A stretch of DNA of 64,000 bases, taken from assembly GCA_964020085.1 (NCBI GenBank), contig OZ026597.1:7522310-7586309 (forward strand). Reading direction: 5' to 3'. The notes beneath the pieces are model-generated. The model was given only the letters and a program-made list of their open reading frames with translations, did not search any database and had not been told where the DNA came from. The position numbers were made by a program, and so were the translations under genes. Shown here piece by piece: positions 48,061 to 59,514 of the stretch. Source of the stretch: Micromussa lordhowensis (Eukaryota > Cnidaria > Anthozoa > Scleractinia > Lobophylliidae). How positions within the stretch are numbered: the stretch's first letter is position 1; each line of letters begins with the position of its first letter.

Positions 48061-51027
48061 AAGACTTTCACTTTCTCCCGTGGCGCGGATTTTACTCCCG
48101 GGACAGCCAATGCGGCTTTACACGCATTTTTATCCTCCTGAAAAAATATACACTATCAGCAAAAGAAAAGGATGAACTCTCTTAGCCTTTGATTCATTCT
48201 TTTCTGGCTTGAAAAACTAGCTGCCGCGCGGAGAGATATCTAAACTATTGTGAAAACACTGTATGTTACAGAAAATAGGTTCACTAAAAAACATGGACAA
48301 GCTGAGCGGGTCTGCAGCGCGTTGTCGCAGAAGGGACCCGGTGGCGTCCTCAAGATCTTTCTCCCAGCTCTCTCCGGCACCCATCCCCAAATTTTTTTCG
48401 ATAAAAACAATTTGAAAATACACTCGATTTCCACCTGTCCGATCGTCTTTAATTAACAGTGGCTGGTGATCGAGCCTTGTACAAAAATAACGTTATTTAC
48501 ATACATAGAAGTAGTTAACAATGGTTAAATTAAGGACCATTGAATGAGATGACTGATTGCAGAAAATGATGCTGCTGTCATTGGTTGAAAATAAGAGATC
48601 ATTTACTGAACTCCCAGAGATTCCCTGATACTAGACTATGCATAAGAATGGCAACTTATGAAGTTATGAAATTTAAAATGAAGCCGGTGGAGAATACGCC
48701 AATTTAGTTTGTACATGTACCATTACTTTTATTATCACATTTTCGACATAATTCATGTGGAGCTTATCGGCTGATCTTTTCAGTTCTAATATTATATACG
48801 CACGTTTTGAAAACAATCTTCAAACTTAGAAGGTTTTCTTCGCACCTTGCTGAGCTACTGATAATGTTATGAGATATGATTCTTGTTTTAAAAGAGAAGG
48901 TCACAGCCCTGGAGGGAATAGGGCGACGATAACAACAATCAGGTTGATTTTCATATTTAATTTTGTAGAAATCGCAATCCAAAAGCAGGAAAACGGTGTA
49001 TAACAGGCTCACCCATGATGCAAATATTTCGTACATCATTGTTGATATGTCCGCGAGCGATTTTGCCGATTCAAATTGTATTCTGTAAAATGTCACAGTC
49101 CCATCACAAAACTTAGCTAGCTGTGTGTCTAACAGCTATGATTGTCAACTAACCAAATCCATTAAGTAATATTCAAAGTTCGTTTCTGTTTAAGAACTAA
49201 AATAGTTTTATGTACATGCAGTGAAACTGAAATTTAAGAAAAACAAACCGTTCGGCACACGAGCTACTATAAAGGGCTGAAAGGGCTTCTTAGATCTTTG
49301 TAGTCCAAACTGGCGGTCATATGTCAGTTGTAACCTAGCTCAGCTCTGTGATTTTATAGTTTCGGGTTTTCCATCACTGACTGCAACGTGAATAAGTTCC
49401 TGTTGTGAAACAGGTCGAAACATATTCGCTTACGACAGGGACATTTCTGACGCCCCGGGGAATAATAAAATATACTCCCTTGACAGAACCGTGCGAGGGT
49501 TTGATCAATTTGTGGTTGACGCGTGGAATCCACTTAAAGTTAGATTCCCTGCGCCTCATCGGCATCCGAATTTGGCTTGAGCTGAACTAATTTTTGTTGT
49601 CTTTAACCTATGGAAAATACTCGCATACACAATTGTAGGTTTATGCACGTTTTCATCCCGAGTAACATGATTGGAAATTTGCTGCATAAATATGAAAAAC
49701 CCAAACACAAACAACTCTCTGTACGTAGTCTTTTCGCCATATAACTAGAGAAAATAAATAGTGTATTTTCAGTGTATACCATGATAGTGCCGTTATTTAG
49801 AATATATACAGAGTAGTAGTTTTACCTGGGAAGGATACCGCCGTATTGGTGTGACACCATTTAATACTTAAGATGGCTAGTAAAATTAATCGATTGCTGA
49901 CAATTGTCAAACTCTTGCATTTTTGGGCACAAAACTGAGGCTAACTTGTGTGCAGTGTGCACCAATTCTGACATTTACGAAATCTAACAGGAAAGTGTTA
50001 CGTCGTAAAAAATCTGGTTTCTGGCTGTATAAAATCAATTTTTTGTTTACGCCTGACGTACCTTTTCCCCGTATGTGTAGCGTTTCGCGAAATGCTCCTT
50101 TTCCAAAGAGAAGGTAAGCGTAGTTCAAGCAAGCTTGAGGGATGTGACGAGATTCCATGTCAAGCATGGATATCAAAGGAACTGCAGAACAAAACACATT
50201 TGAAAATACACATTGTCTTATAATGCTCATTTGTAAGTCAAGTGTTAGCCTGGAATAAAAATAAACACTGAAACATTATTCGGGAAAATCATATTATGAT
50301 GTGATTATTACAGTCACATTATGATGTGATTATTACAAAAACGTAGCGTTAAATGATTTAAATGTTTCTACAGGGATAGCTACCACAATATTAGGATAAA
50401 AATACATAGAAAAATATGTTATATTACCTTTTTGCTACGTTATTGAGTATGCCCTGTGTGCATAATAAATTTAAAGAGAAGATTTTCCTCTCTAAAGTTC
50501 AGTCTCTAGCTTAGTTTGTTTATTCAGAATCTTAGACTAGTTTACCTTTGTTGCATTCGAGTGTTCTTTTGTTCCGTCCGTGATGTGACTTGTCAATTTT
50601 TCAAAAGCTTGAAATTCAACGAAGCCGTAATGTGGACAAATGAAGGCAAAAGGGAAAAAATACCGGATGCAAAGTACGTCGTTCTTACATAAGCCACCGC
50701 CAGTATATGCCTTGTCGCAAGAGGACGATTAATGGAAATATTCCGTGAAGTGGACTACCAAGTTACATAACCGTTGGGTATTAACTCTAAATAACCGCTT
50801 CGGGAGATAAAAATCCGTGTCGGACCTGTCCCAGTACTGATACTGAATGATATTGAGCAGTGATTGTAAATTTGCATATTCCCCTGTACATGAAACAGGA
50901 TTTCTGATCAAATATTACGATGACACCTTTATCGCATAGGTTACCTCGGTCGCCTGACAACCGCAGAAAAATAGGAGTCATTGAACAGGTGAACAAATAC
51001 CTGCGTGACAAAGAATTAAAATTAAAT
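48061..51027. other. Gene-poor stretch
   Basis: No gene recognised. A 24-bp unit with TTATGATGTGATTATTACA is duplicated in tandem at about 50290-50337. Open frames on both strands around 49374-49590 and 49907-50230 have neither homology nor splice context that I can support. Confidence 0.45.
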
Positions 51028-51458
51028 ATATCTTATTAGACGTTTTGGTGTGTAGTATCGCTGTATATTTTTACGAGTTGTGCGGTATTTTGACGAGCCC
51101 GTAGGGCGAGTCAAAATACAAACAACGAGTAAAAATATACAGCGATACTACACACCAAAGCGTCTAATAAGAGATTTATTATCCAACGATTTCTTTTCCC
51201 AAAATTCTGACTTGCCAAGGTTTTGAACTTCACGCGGCCGGGAGGAATGAGACGAGTACAAATATCGTGTGATATTTGTACTCGTTTCGCGCGATATTTG
51301 TACTCTACGAAGCAGAGTTGGATAATAAATATATCTTATTAGACGTTTTGGTGTGTAGTATCGCTGTATATTTTTACGAGTTGTGCGGTATTTTGACGAG
51401 CCCGTAGGGCGAGTCAAAATACAAACAACGAGTAAAAATATACAGCGATACTACACAC

Positions 51459-51490
<32 letters not shown>

Positions 51491-51630
51491 GATTTCTTTT
51501 CCCAAAATTCTGACTTGCCAAGGTTTTGAACTTCACGCGGCCGGGAGGAATGAGACGAGTACAAATATCGTGTGATATTTGTACTCGTTTCGCGCGATAT
51601 TTGTACTCTACGAAGCAGAGTTGGATAATA
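51028..51630. repeat. Recent tandem duplication of a 303-bp double-hairpin unit
   Basis: Two copies, 51028-51330 and 51331-51630, are almost identical; one visible difference is CACCAAAGCG versus CACCAAAACG. Each unit has a first palindrome (TTATTAGACGTTTTGGTGTG facing its complement, around GACGAGCCCGTAGGGCGAGTC) and a second half with ATTATCCAAC facing GTTGGATAAT and an internal GTACAAATATCG/CGATATTTGTAC palindrome. This looks like a foldback MITE duplicated in tandem. Confidence 0.75.
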
Positions 51631-52755
51631 AGATCGAATATTCAGTAATGGTGTAGAGAGCATCTCAGGACTGTGACGATTTTAATGTTTTTCCCTTTGC
51701 AATATTAAGCTTCGTGCTTGAACTATATTCTCCGATCCCATCGACTCACTTGTGTAACAGACGTGCTAAGTGTGTTTGGTATTTTCTGACGATAATGTGT
51801 AGGAGCTTTTACGTGTGCATCCACACAAAAGATGAAGCAGACGAGGACCAGTAGCCAATCGTGTCTCATAACAGCGCCGTGATTCAGCAGAAACCGTACA
51901 AACAAGAGATTTTATTAAATAAAGAGAAGATTTATACGTCATTTAACATGCCAAAACCTAGATTTTCGTGGTTAGTCCGTTTTATAAAACTACAGCTAAA
52001 AAAAGTAGCTAAAACTAAAAATAGGTCAGATTTATCTACAACTAATCTAATTTTCCTTGAGGCCTCTTAATATACATAAGTCTAAAAGTCAATTTCACGG
52101 CAGGTTGGAGAGATGGTTAGCCAGCGGGGAGGGGGTAGTTGAAGATCGTATTTTAGACACACTTCGAATTTCGCTGCTAACTATTATAGTACCTCTTAAT
52201 TACACCACAAAAAGCACTTACAGGATTTTTTTACACTAAAGAGAAAAGTTTCGGGAAGCAAGTCAAAAAACTTATTTTTTTCCCTCCGTGACAATTCAGA
52301 GGATTTTTTTTAAAAAAAAAACAACGGTTTTGAGATGAAGGTCGGGAATTCTTAGTTTTCATGTGACGCCATCATTTTCCGAAATTAAAAATTACCAATT
52401 CTTCTGAAGTTATCAGATATAAGAGACATTAAAAGGCGCATTTACACGACATTCATTTTGGGTACGGCACTCCTAAATTTTGGCACGCTGGCCAATAAGA
52501 TTTAGGGCACGGCACGTTTGATTTTTGCCGTGTAAAAGCAAATTTTTCGGCCCGCGTGCCGAAAAATTTAGGCGGGCCGAGACCAACTCAGGAGGTAGTC
52601 TCGGCCCGCCTAAAAAGAGGTCCGCGTGCCGAAACTGGAGGAATTCTCGTCCCCAGAATCTTTGCGCTCATCACTGACCACGAAGGCGAAGACTCTCGGG
52701 TCGAAAATGAGCTTTTGAGGCTCCGAAATCTTGTTCTTTTCGCGGGAAGAAAGAT

Positions 52756-53754
52756 ATGGCGTCGAAAACTCGTGGCAAAATTTGCTTCTGCAGCAACGAT
52801 GCCACAGACATGTTGATCGACCTGTGGTCGGAGGAAACTATTCAGTTCGCTTTAGAAAGCAGTAAAACCACAGGTAGCCCAAGCTCCCTGGGAGCCGTCA
52901 ACATGACATTGCGTAATAGCGTTATTATAAGAGTTTGTATGGGAATACAACGATCGTACAAAATATTTCAAACTAAGGGGAAAAAAATAATAAAATCGAC
53001 TTACCTGTCCTGTTGCTTGTTTAACTTGTGGTTTTATGTTGTTTGGAGGGGTTTTAGAGCGATTTCAGTGGGTTTTAGCTTCTCTGTATTCTTCTCACTA
53101 TAAAGCGGAGAGACAAGGTAGGGCACTCGAGTGACGGAGCCCAGCAGATCGACCGAAGGAATCCAGCCATAAATTCGCCCCAAAGGATCAGATCGCCTCA
53201 AGATTCCGCCTAGATCAACGCTAATAGATGCTCTAACCGTTGCTTCTCTTCATTAGATTAAAACGTCCGCCAAGGAGCAATTTTAGCGTGCAAATCTCCC
53301 AAAGCTTTTCCATCAATAGCCGTCCAAAGATCCGTTGACCGTTTGTTCCGTGCACCGAACGTTTCAAACTTAGCTTAGCGACCCGGCCTTTGGGTTCGAA
53401 TTACCTGCGTACCCGGTGGGAGAAGGTACAATGTCCGCCACAACGATAAGGACATTGTACCTTCTCCCACTCGAGTGCCCTACCTTGTCTCTCCGCTTTA
53501 TAGTGAGAAGAATACAGAGAAGCTAAAACCCACTGAAATCGCTCTAAAACCCCTCCAAACAACATAAAACCACAAGTTATACAAACAACAGGACAGGTAA
53601 GTCGATTTTATTATTTTTTTTCCCCTTAGTTTGAAATATTTTGTACGATCGTTGTATTCCCATACAAACTCTTATGTTGACGGCTCCCAGGGAGCTTGGG
53701 CTACCTGTGGTAAAACCTCAAAGGAAACGAGAGAAGTGTATAGCACGCTTGAGG
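52756..53754 (+). pseudogene. Myb/SANT-like DNA-binding exon split by a foldback insertion
   Basis: From the ATG at 52756 the frame encodes a short lead with KTRGKICFC, then TDMLIDLWSEETIQFALESS. After the inserted foldback element it resumes in the same frame with SKETREVYSTLE, ending at a GTAAGT donor (53753). Hydrophobic-W-hydrophobic spacing followed by a VYSTL helix resembles the Myb/SANT-like (MADF-type) DNA-binding domain encoded beside transposase in PIF/Harbinger elements. The 841-bp insertion lies within the second half of the domain and adds stops, so the exon is broken. Downstream exons were not found before the element ends at 54257. Confidence 0.45.
52870..53710. mobile_element. 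Foldback element with about 250-bp arms
   Basis: The left arm (52870-53133) begins ACAGGTAGCCCAAGCTCCCT and the right arm (53468-53710) ends with its complement. The arms match over nearly their full length, apart from one 16-20 bp difference near the outer end. The spacer (53134-53467) ends in an extra hairpin, GAAGGTACAATGTCC and its complement. The direct repeat TAAAACC at 52863-52869 and 53711-53717 marks the insertion. Confidence 0.75.
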
Positions 53755-54429
53755 TAAGTAACACATTCTACTTGATTCAGTTCGACAACATCATGATGCA
53801 CTTTAAAAGATTGTGAGGTTTCTCGGTTGTCGATCGATGTCAGAGACAAACTTTAATCGCAAATTTTCCTCGTTCTCTTTTTGAAGTCATGTACAAGCTC
53901 TAAATAAACTTAAGCCTTAAAAGCTGTTAAAGGTAAAATGTTTAAAATTTTGTCGTGTATCAGGTACAGCTTCAATCCAAGGGTCATGATTTCACTGTCA
54001 GAGAAGTCATAAGTCATTTTCTTTTTGAACAGCCCGCGAAAGCGCGCCAAATCATGTGTGAACCGCTGTCATAGCACAGGGACTCACAAATTTAAGAGTG
54101 CCGTTCTTGTTTCAGGGGTGCCGTTTCAGAAATCAACATTGAAAAAACTCGAACATATTTTGTCCTGTAAATCAGGTGGACCGTGCCCAAAACTATTGGC
54201 CCGCGTGCCAAAATTTTGGAGCGCCGTGCCCAGAATGAATGTTGTGTAAATGCGCCTAAAATGGCGGCCCGACAAGGCTCTCGCGTAAGTCAAAAGAGGA
54301 GTTATCGCTCAAGGTATTTCTAACTGAACAGTTCTTACACAAAAAGAATTATTAGTTTCAATGTGTCGGAACTCTAGAGTAATATTTTTTGTTTCAGTAA
54401 CAAAACTCAATGACAGATGTTTCTGTCAC

Positions 54430-54825
54430 TTTACGGCTGCTATGTTGGTACCCCTCGGAAGGGGCAATGTGTATGGCGTCTCCATACAAAGCTCTATAAA
54501 TTTAGGCGAAACACTTTTCCGAATAACGCGCGAATGAAAAGCTACATAGACCTAAAATCTTGGACAGAATAAAAAGGAACACTATTAGCCCGCTTCCACC
54601 CAAAGCACTGATGATGAAGGCGCGAGGAGCAAAAACGCGCCATTTTATCATCATTGAAATTGGGGGGAGGGGTGGTCCAAATGTTTCATTTATTTTGTCC
54701 AAGATTGTAGATCTTGGCGAGGTTGTTTATATATAAATGATCTATCACTTGCCAGATTCTTGACTTAATTCATTGAATGGTTACAATTTTTATTTTTGAT
54801 TGCGTGACAGTGCAAACCAGCCACA
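54430..54825 (+). repeat. Diverged dispersed repeat, copy 2
   Basis: It shares ordered words with 24425-24700, notably TTCTTGACTTAAT, TGAATGGTT and GACAGTG-AAACCA. No coding frame. The region after it to 55690 holds a single pogo-like end near 55412 (CTTGGTTTGACTGTA) and no gene. Confidence 0.4.
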
Positions 54826-55690
54826 GCATTTTTTTAAAAGTAAATAGGGACGATGTAAGGGAAAAAAAGGATCAGAAAAAAAAACATGAAATGTAAAAAT
54901 AAAAACAAAAAATATCGCAGGAGGATGTACTCGCCCCCCAAGTCAGACCATGAGTAATTCCTTGAACGCGGACCTCTTATGACCTCCTTGTATCTGTTGC
55001 TCGACACAATTACTAGTCGCAAGTCGGTATGGATAGTTTTTGTAGTTTTGTAGGTCCGACTAACAGTGCGTGCAAAACTGAGTATCATTAAAATGTATTG
55101 AATTGACTGTAAGCAACCATTGCTATAGGCGTTGCTATGTTGATATATAGCTACCAGTGTTAAGAATACTTTAAATCTTAAATCAAGGAGTAATTAGAGC
55201 AAAATCGTTTCAAAATATGTTTTGCAAATGGTCAGAGATGTTGAATCTTCATGTTTCGAAAAAATGGTGAGTTTTTTTGGAGAACGTTATTTATTTCTTA
55301 TTAGGTACAAGACCACCTTAACAAGAATTCTGAGGGAACCTGTTCTCAACGGACATCCAGTAATATGCGGACACTAACAAGGGTCCCGAAGGTGTCCGCC
55401 TTGGTTTGACTGTATTTCTAACCTGGTGTGAAATAAAAGTTTTTTTTGTTGTTGTTTGTGTGTACTGATTATTTCTGTTTAAGTTGAAATGGCCCAAGTT
55501 TAAGAGGTTTTACGACATAGTGTATGCTAGGTTTGCAGATTTTAGAACTTTTCTGTATGGAAAGAAAACAAACAGCGGTTACAAACATTGCCAATAGACA
55601 ACGCATGGTCTAAAACACTTAATGTATTAACTTCACGTTTCGTATGTTGCCACATCTTCAGAAGTGAAGGTTATAACTATTAAAAAAATA

Positions 55691-57386
55691 TACTAGTAAT
55701 AACCACAGGTTAGGAAGTGCGGGCGAGGGCTATGCATGATTTGTTTCACTGAGGTTAACGAATTCATTGTAAAACAGTGGCGTTGTGTTCTTTTTCCATT
55801 TTGGGCATTTATATTTGCAGGGCAATAAAGGGTTGCATAGTGTGGGTGATTGTTTTCCCTAAAACGAGACAAAGGGACCTAAGAGTGGTTTTACTGACCT
55901 TGTGAAACAGTAACACCAGTTTGATTATACACTAGTTCTATTTTGTGTTGGGTTTGACAAAATGGTTATTTTTTCACGTTGTAAATAAAAACATTGTTGA
56001 TTATAAAATGGACATATTGATTTAGTCAAGGTCATTTGATGTAACCCGACAACAACAGACACGGACAGGAAACGTTCCGATCACAATCTGAACGCTCGAT
56101 TTTGATTGGACGGCGCGCCAGCTATGCATGAGCTGCACGTGATTCTTCGACGAAATAGACGTCGTCCACGTGATAAAATTGTGTTGTGTGCATTCCAATT
56201 TATGGACCGCCACTTCTGCATGAACTGCACGTGATTCTTGACATTCTTAGCTTCAAGAAGGCAAAATTTACATATTATTTGACCCTTCAACTACATTAAA
56301 GATCATTGACTATGGAAGGTGAAACAGCTATGCTTTGGTAAGAATTGTCTTCTGCTTGGTGTTGGTTTCTAGCGGTCAGAACGCCTGTGCTCAAATTACT
56401 GCTGCTTCGTGTTTGTCTTGCGTGGTCAAAGCGCCTGTGCTAAAATTACGTCCTTTCATTTCATTGGTTCTTAGTGTCCCTAGGGACAAATATTTGGAAG
56501 GACGACTTTTTTTGCTAAATTCGAGTCACTGCAAGGCTATACTAGTAATAACCAGAGGTTAGGAAGTGCGGGCGAGGGCTATGCATGATTTGTTTCACTG
56601 AGGTTAACGAATTCATTGTAAAACAGTGGCGTTGTGTTCTTTTTCCATTTTGGGCATTTATATTTGCAGGGCAATAAAGGGTTGCATAGTGTGGGTGATT
56701 GTTTTCCCTAAAACGAGACAAAGGGACCTAAGAGTGGTTTTACCGACCTTGTGAAACAGTAACACCAGTTTGATTATACACTAGTTCTATTTTGTGTTGG
56801 GTTTGACAAAATGGTTATTTTTTCACGTTGTAAATAAAAACACTGTTGATTATAAAATGGACATATTGATTTAGTCAAGGTCATTTGATGTAACCCGACA
56901 ACAACAGACACGGACAGGAAACGTTCCGATTACAAGTTCACACGCTCGATTTTGATTGGACGGCGCGCCAGCTATACATGAGCTGCACGTGATTCTTCGA
57001 CGAAATAGACGTCGTCCAAGTGATAAAATTGTGTTGCGTGCATTCCAATTTATGGACCGCCACTTCTGCATGAACTGCACGTGATTTTGACATTCTTAGC
57101 TTCAAGAAGGCGAAATTTACATATTATTTGACCCTTCAACTACATTAAAGATCATTGACTATGGAAGGTGAAACAGCTATGCTTTGGTGAGAATTGTCTT
57201 CTGCTTGGTGTTGGTTTCTAGCGGTCAGAACGCCTGTGCTCAAATTACTGCTGCTTCGTGTTTGTCTCGCGTGGTCAAAGCGCCTGTGCTAAAATTACGT
57301 CCTTTCATTTCATTGGTTCTTAGTGTCCCTAAGGACAAATATTTGGAAGGACTTTTTTTGCTAAGTTCGAGTCACTGCAAGGCTAT
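55691..57386. repeat. 849-bp tandem duplication
   Basis: Copy 1 is 55691-56539 and copy 2 is 56540-57386, nearly identical, starting TACTAGTAATAACCA and ending GTCACTGCAAGGCTAT. Differences are a few substitutions and 1-3 nt indels (for example GGACGACTTTTT versus GGACTTTTT). Both hold the same short open frames and two CTGCACGTGATT words. The unit has no recognised gene or transposon ends. Confidence 0.85.
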
Positions 57387-57390
57387 ATAA

Positions 57391-57526
57391 CTGCCGCGCA
57401 TGCGTTTGAAACCAATGTTGAGATTAGGATTGCGGGCTCCGCTGGTCGCCCGCAATAACTGCCGCGCATGCGTTTGAAACCAATGTTGAGATTAGGATTG
57501 CGGGCTCCGCTGGTCGCCCGCAATAA
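57391..57526. repeat. Two-copy 68-bp tandem repeat
   Basis: Identical units at 57391-57458 and 57459-57526, beginning CTGCCGCGCATGCGTTTGAA. Each contains GCGGGCTCCGCTGG. It follows the 849-bp duplication directly. Confidence 0.85.
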
Positions 57527-57639
57527 ATTCAAAAATAAAGCGAGGCACTGGTGACAATCTAAACAATAATGAAAAATTGATACTGCGTTGTCTATTGATA
57601 ATGTCTGAAGAAATTCCACGACATTCGAACTACACCGAA

Positions 57640-57790
57640 TGGCGCGAACTTCACAGATGTTCACAACTTCCCAACGAAGTTCGGCGTGAAATTCACAACT
57701 TCGTTTTCAAGTTCGCGATATGGTTGAAAACTACGTAATGAAATTGCCAAGTTCGTGTCGAACTTCGGGAATTTCAAACGAACTTCGGAA
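57640..57790. promoter_or_regulatory. Cluster of AACTTCG/CGAAGTT words upstream of the MAJIN-like gene
   Basis: Eight copies of AACTTC or its complement GAAGTT occur within about 150 bp (around 57648, 57664, 57677, 57697, 57709, 57747, 57760 and 57778), several extended to CGAACTTC. It lies 270-420 bp before the MAJIN-like start codon. It may be a degenerate repeat or a set of binding sites; the sequence alone does not decide. Confidence 0.3.
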
Positions 57791-58061
57791 ACCGTTTGTC
57801 CAAAGTTTTGCGAAACGCACTGTAACCATAGTTAATTAACTAAGCACCCGCTAACGGACTTCTCGTAAACGGACAGCTCTAATAACGCACACTTTTTCCA
57901 ATTCCCGAGGGTCCGCTTACGAGAGAGTTGACTGTATCTGCAGAACCACCCTTTCCTCGTGCCAAGGCTCCCCCGTCGAAGAAGAGGCTGCGGCTCTGGG
58001 TGCAACACTGGATTTGCGCGGGAAAAAGAAAGCAATGGCGGAGTGAGTGAGGAGTTCAAAT

Positions 58062-58691
58062 ATGCCATTACAATCTTTTACCTTTGACAGAAAACCAGAT
58101 ATTCGGCTTGTGGTTTACCAAAAAACAGTTTATAAGATAAAGGTGACTTGCAGGAAGTCGTCTGACAGCGAAAGCATTCGAAAGTTGTGCTCTGAGGAGA
58201 AAAACAACAAGGATCTGGAGAGAGTTATCTGCGCCATATTGAATACTCATGAACTCACACCCGTGCAGACAGACAATTTTGTCGTCTACCCTTACAAAAA
58301 CCATTGGGAAACTAGAGACAGAGTGCTGTTTTCCCAGAATGGCCAACCTCTTGATGCTCATCAGTTTGCGTTTACTTTTTACGTGGAAGTGAAAGAAGCA
58401 ATTACAAACCACAGTCAAAGGACTCAAAGCCCAACAGGTCGAGTGCAGGGAAAACACACCGATGAAGGAGCAAATCCAAATAGTGTTCAAGAAAGAGTAG
58501 TGACTGAGTATGGGCAGAAAAACCGCCATGATGTTGAAGAGAAAGATTTGAAGGAGTTTCTTAGATTACAAAACTTGGCCAGTGAAGATGACGAGCTAAA
58601 AGATGATATCGAGGACGCTGCCGGCACTTCGGGACTTCAAAAAGTTTTCAATGCCTTGGTCTCGCCAGTGCGATCATTCCTTGGACACTGA
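58062..58691 (+). CDS. MAJIN: MAJIN-like meiotic telomere anchoring protein, intronless
   Basis: 209 residues from the ATG at 58062 (M-x-L-x-x-FT start, as in vertebrate MAJIN) to the TGA at 58689-58691. Residues about 1-112 match the MAJIN N-terminal fold: VYKIKV (about 23-28), an acidic helix with LERVICAIL (52-60), then NFVVYPYKNHWE (72-83), and FAFTFYVEVK (102-111). In vertebrates MAJIN joins TERB1 and TERB2 to tie meiotic telomeres to the inner nuclear membrane; the N-terminal domain binds TERB2 and DNA. Residues 113-190 are polar and acidic, probably disordered. The C-terminus (VFNALVSPVRSFLG) is only mildly hydrophobic, so the C-terminal membrane anchor of vertebrate MAJIN is not seen. 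The frame is a single exon, unlike the multi-exon mammalian gene. Identification rests on motif similarity. Confidence 0.75.
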   Translation: MPLQSFTFDRKPDIRLVVYQKTVYKIKVTCRKSSDSESIRKLCSEEKNNKDLERVICAILNTHELTPVQTDNFVVYPYKNHWETRDRVLFSQNGQPLDAHQFAFTFYVEVKEAITNHSQRTQSPTGRVQGKHTDEGANPNSVQERVVTEYGQKNRHDVEEKDLKEFLRLQNLASEDDELKDDIEDAAGTSGLQKVFNALVSPVRSFLGH

Positions 58692-58781
58692 CTGGTGGCA
58701 TTGGATGGAAAGCCGACCTTTCTGTGTTTATTTTATAAGACAGTTATTTTTGTCTCATTATTATAAGTTTAAAAGTGTTTA

Positions 58782-59344
58782 CAGTCAAACCAAGTGAAGC
58801 ATACTCCTCAAGATTACATTAATGAATTGATTATTTGAATATTGAACCCGCCAGTCGTTTCAAGAATGCAATAATGAATTGATTATTTGAAAATTGAACA
58901 CGCTAGTCATCTCAAAAATCAATGTTAAATTGATTTTTTGAACATTAAACCCATTAGCCGTACTCTTGGAACGACTAGTGAATTCGATATTCCAATAATC
59001 AATTCATTATTGCATTCTTGAAATGACCAGCGGGTTCAATTCAAGCAATAGACCACAAGTTTCTATGGGTTATAGGCTGATAAACCACGTGGGATGTTGG
59101 TAGAACACGAGAAGAATTTGTAAATCACGAGCCGCAGGCGAGTGGTTTACGAATTCTTCGAGTGTTCTACCAACATCCCAAGTGATTTATCAGCCTAAAA
59201 CCCATAGAAACTTGTGGTCTACTGCTTTTGTATAATAATTCAGAAGACGCCCGATTTTTCCATGGGTTTACCGGCACAATAACCCATAGCTTATTGACCA
59301 ATCAGAATGCAATCTTGAGGGGTACGCTTCACTTGGTTTGACTG
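58782..59344. mobile_element. Tc1/mariner-like MITE with internal palindromes
   Basis: The TIRs start CAGTCAAACCAAGTGAAGC at 58782, with the complement ending at 59344. They extend about 40 bp and are flanked by TA on both sides. Inside is one palindrome with AATAATGAATTGATTATT and TTCAAGAATGCA arms (about 58842-59040) and another at 59049-59221 (TAGACCACAAGTTTCTATGG and its complement). No coding frame. It begins 90 bp after the MAJIN-like stop, so it may form part of that transcript's 3' end. Confidence 0.75.
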
Positions 59345-59514
59345 TAACAACGATTCAAAAACAAAGCCGCGAACAAATTTTTTCCACAAATTACAGAAAT
59401 ATTAAATTTTCAAAGATCTGTTATGCGTATTATTTAACAAAGTTTATGCGTAAATTGTATTATACAAGTAATGGTGTTATATTTATTTGAGTATGTACAC
59501 ACTTGAAATCAATA

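Larger units (their letters stand above)
52434..54257. mobile_element. TIR DNA transposon remnant carrying a Myb/SANT-like exon
   Basis: The ends AGGCGCATTTACACGACATT and, on the other strand at 54257, AGGCGCATTTACACAACATT are inverted repeats that stay similar for about 85 bp (GGGCACGGC, TTTTGGCACGC and GGCCAATA words). AAA flanks both sides. It contains an exon of Myb/SANT-like character as found in PIF/Harbinger elements, interrupted by a second foldback element (52870-53710). No DDE transposase is visible, so it is non-autonomous. Confidence 0.6.

Noticed and set aside
49907..50230. 107-codon minus-strand frame
   Set aside because: No recognisable domain or splice signals; it lies in a repeat-like gene-poor stretch.
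51148..51663. Pair of similar minus-strand peptides
   Set aside because: They are the same non-coding hairpin unit read twice because of the tandem duplication.
56335..57390. Two similar 68-75-codon plus-strand peptides
   Set aside because: They are duplicated only because the 849-bp unit is duplicated, and there is no independent coding evidence.
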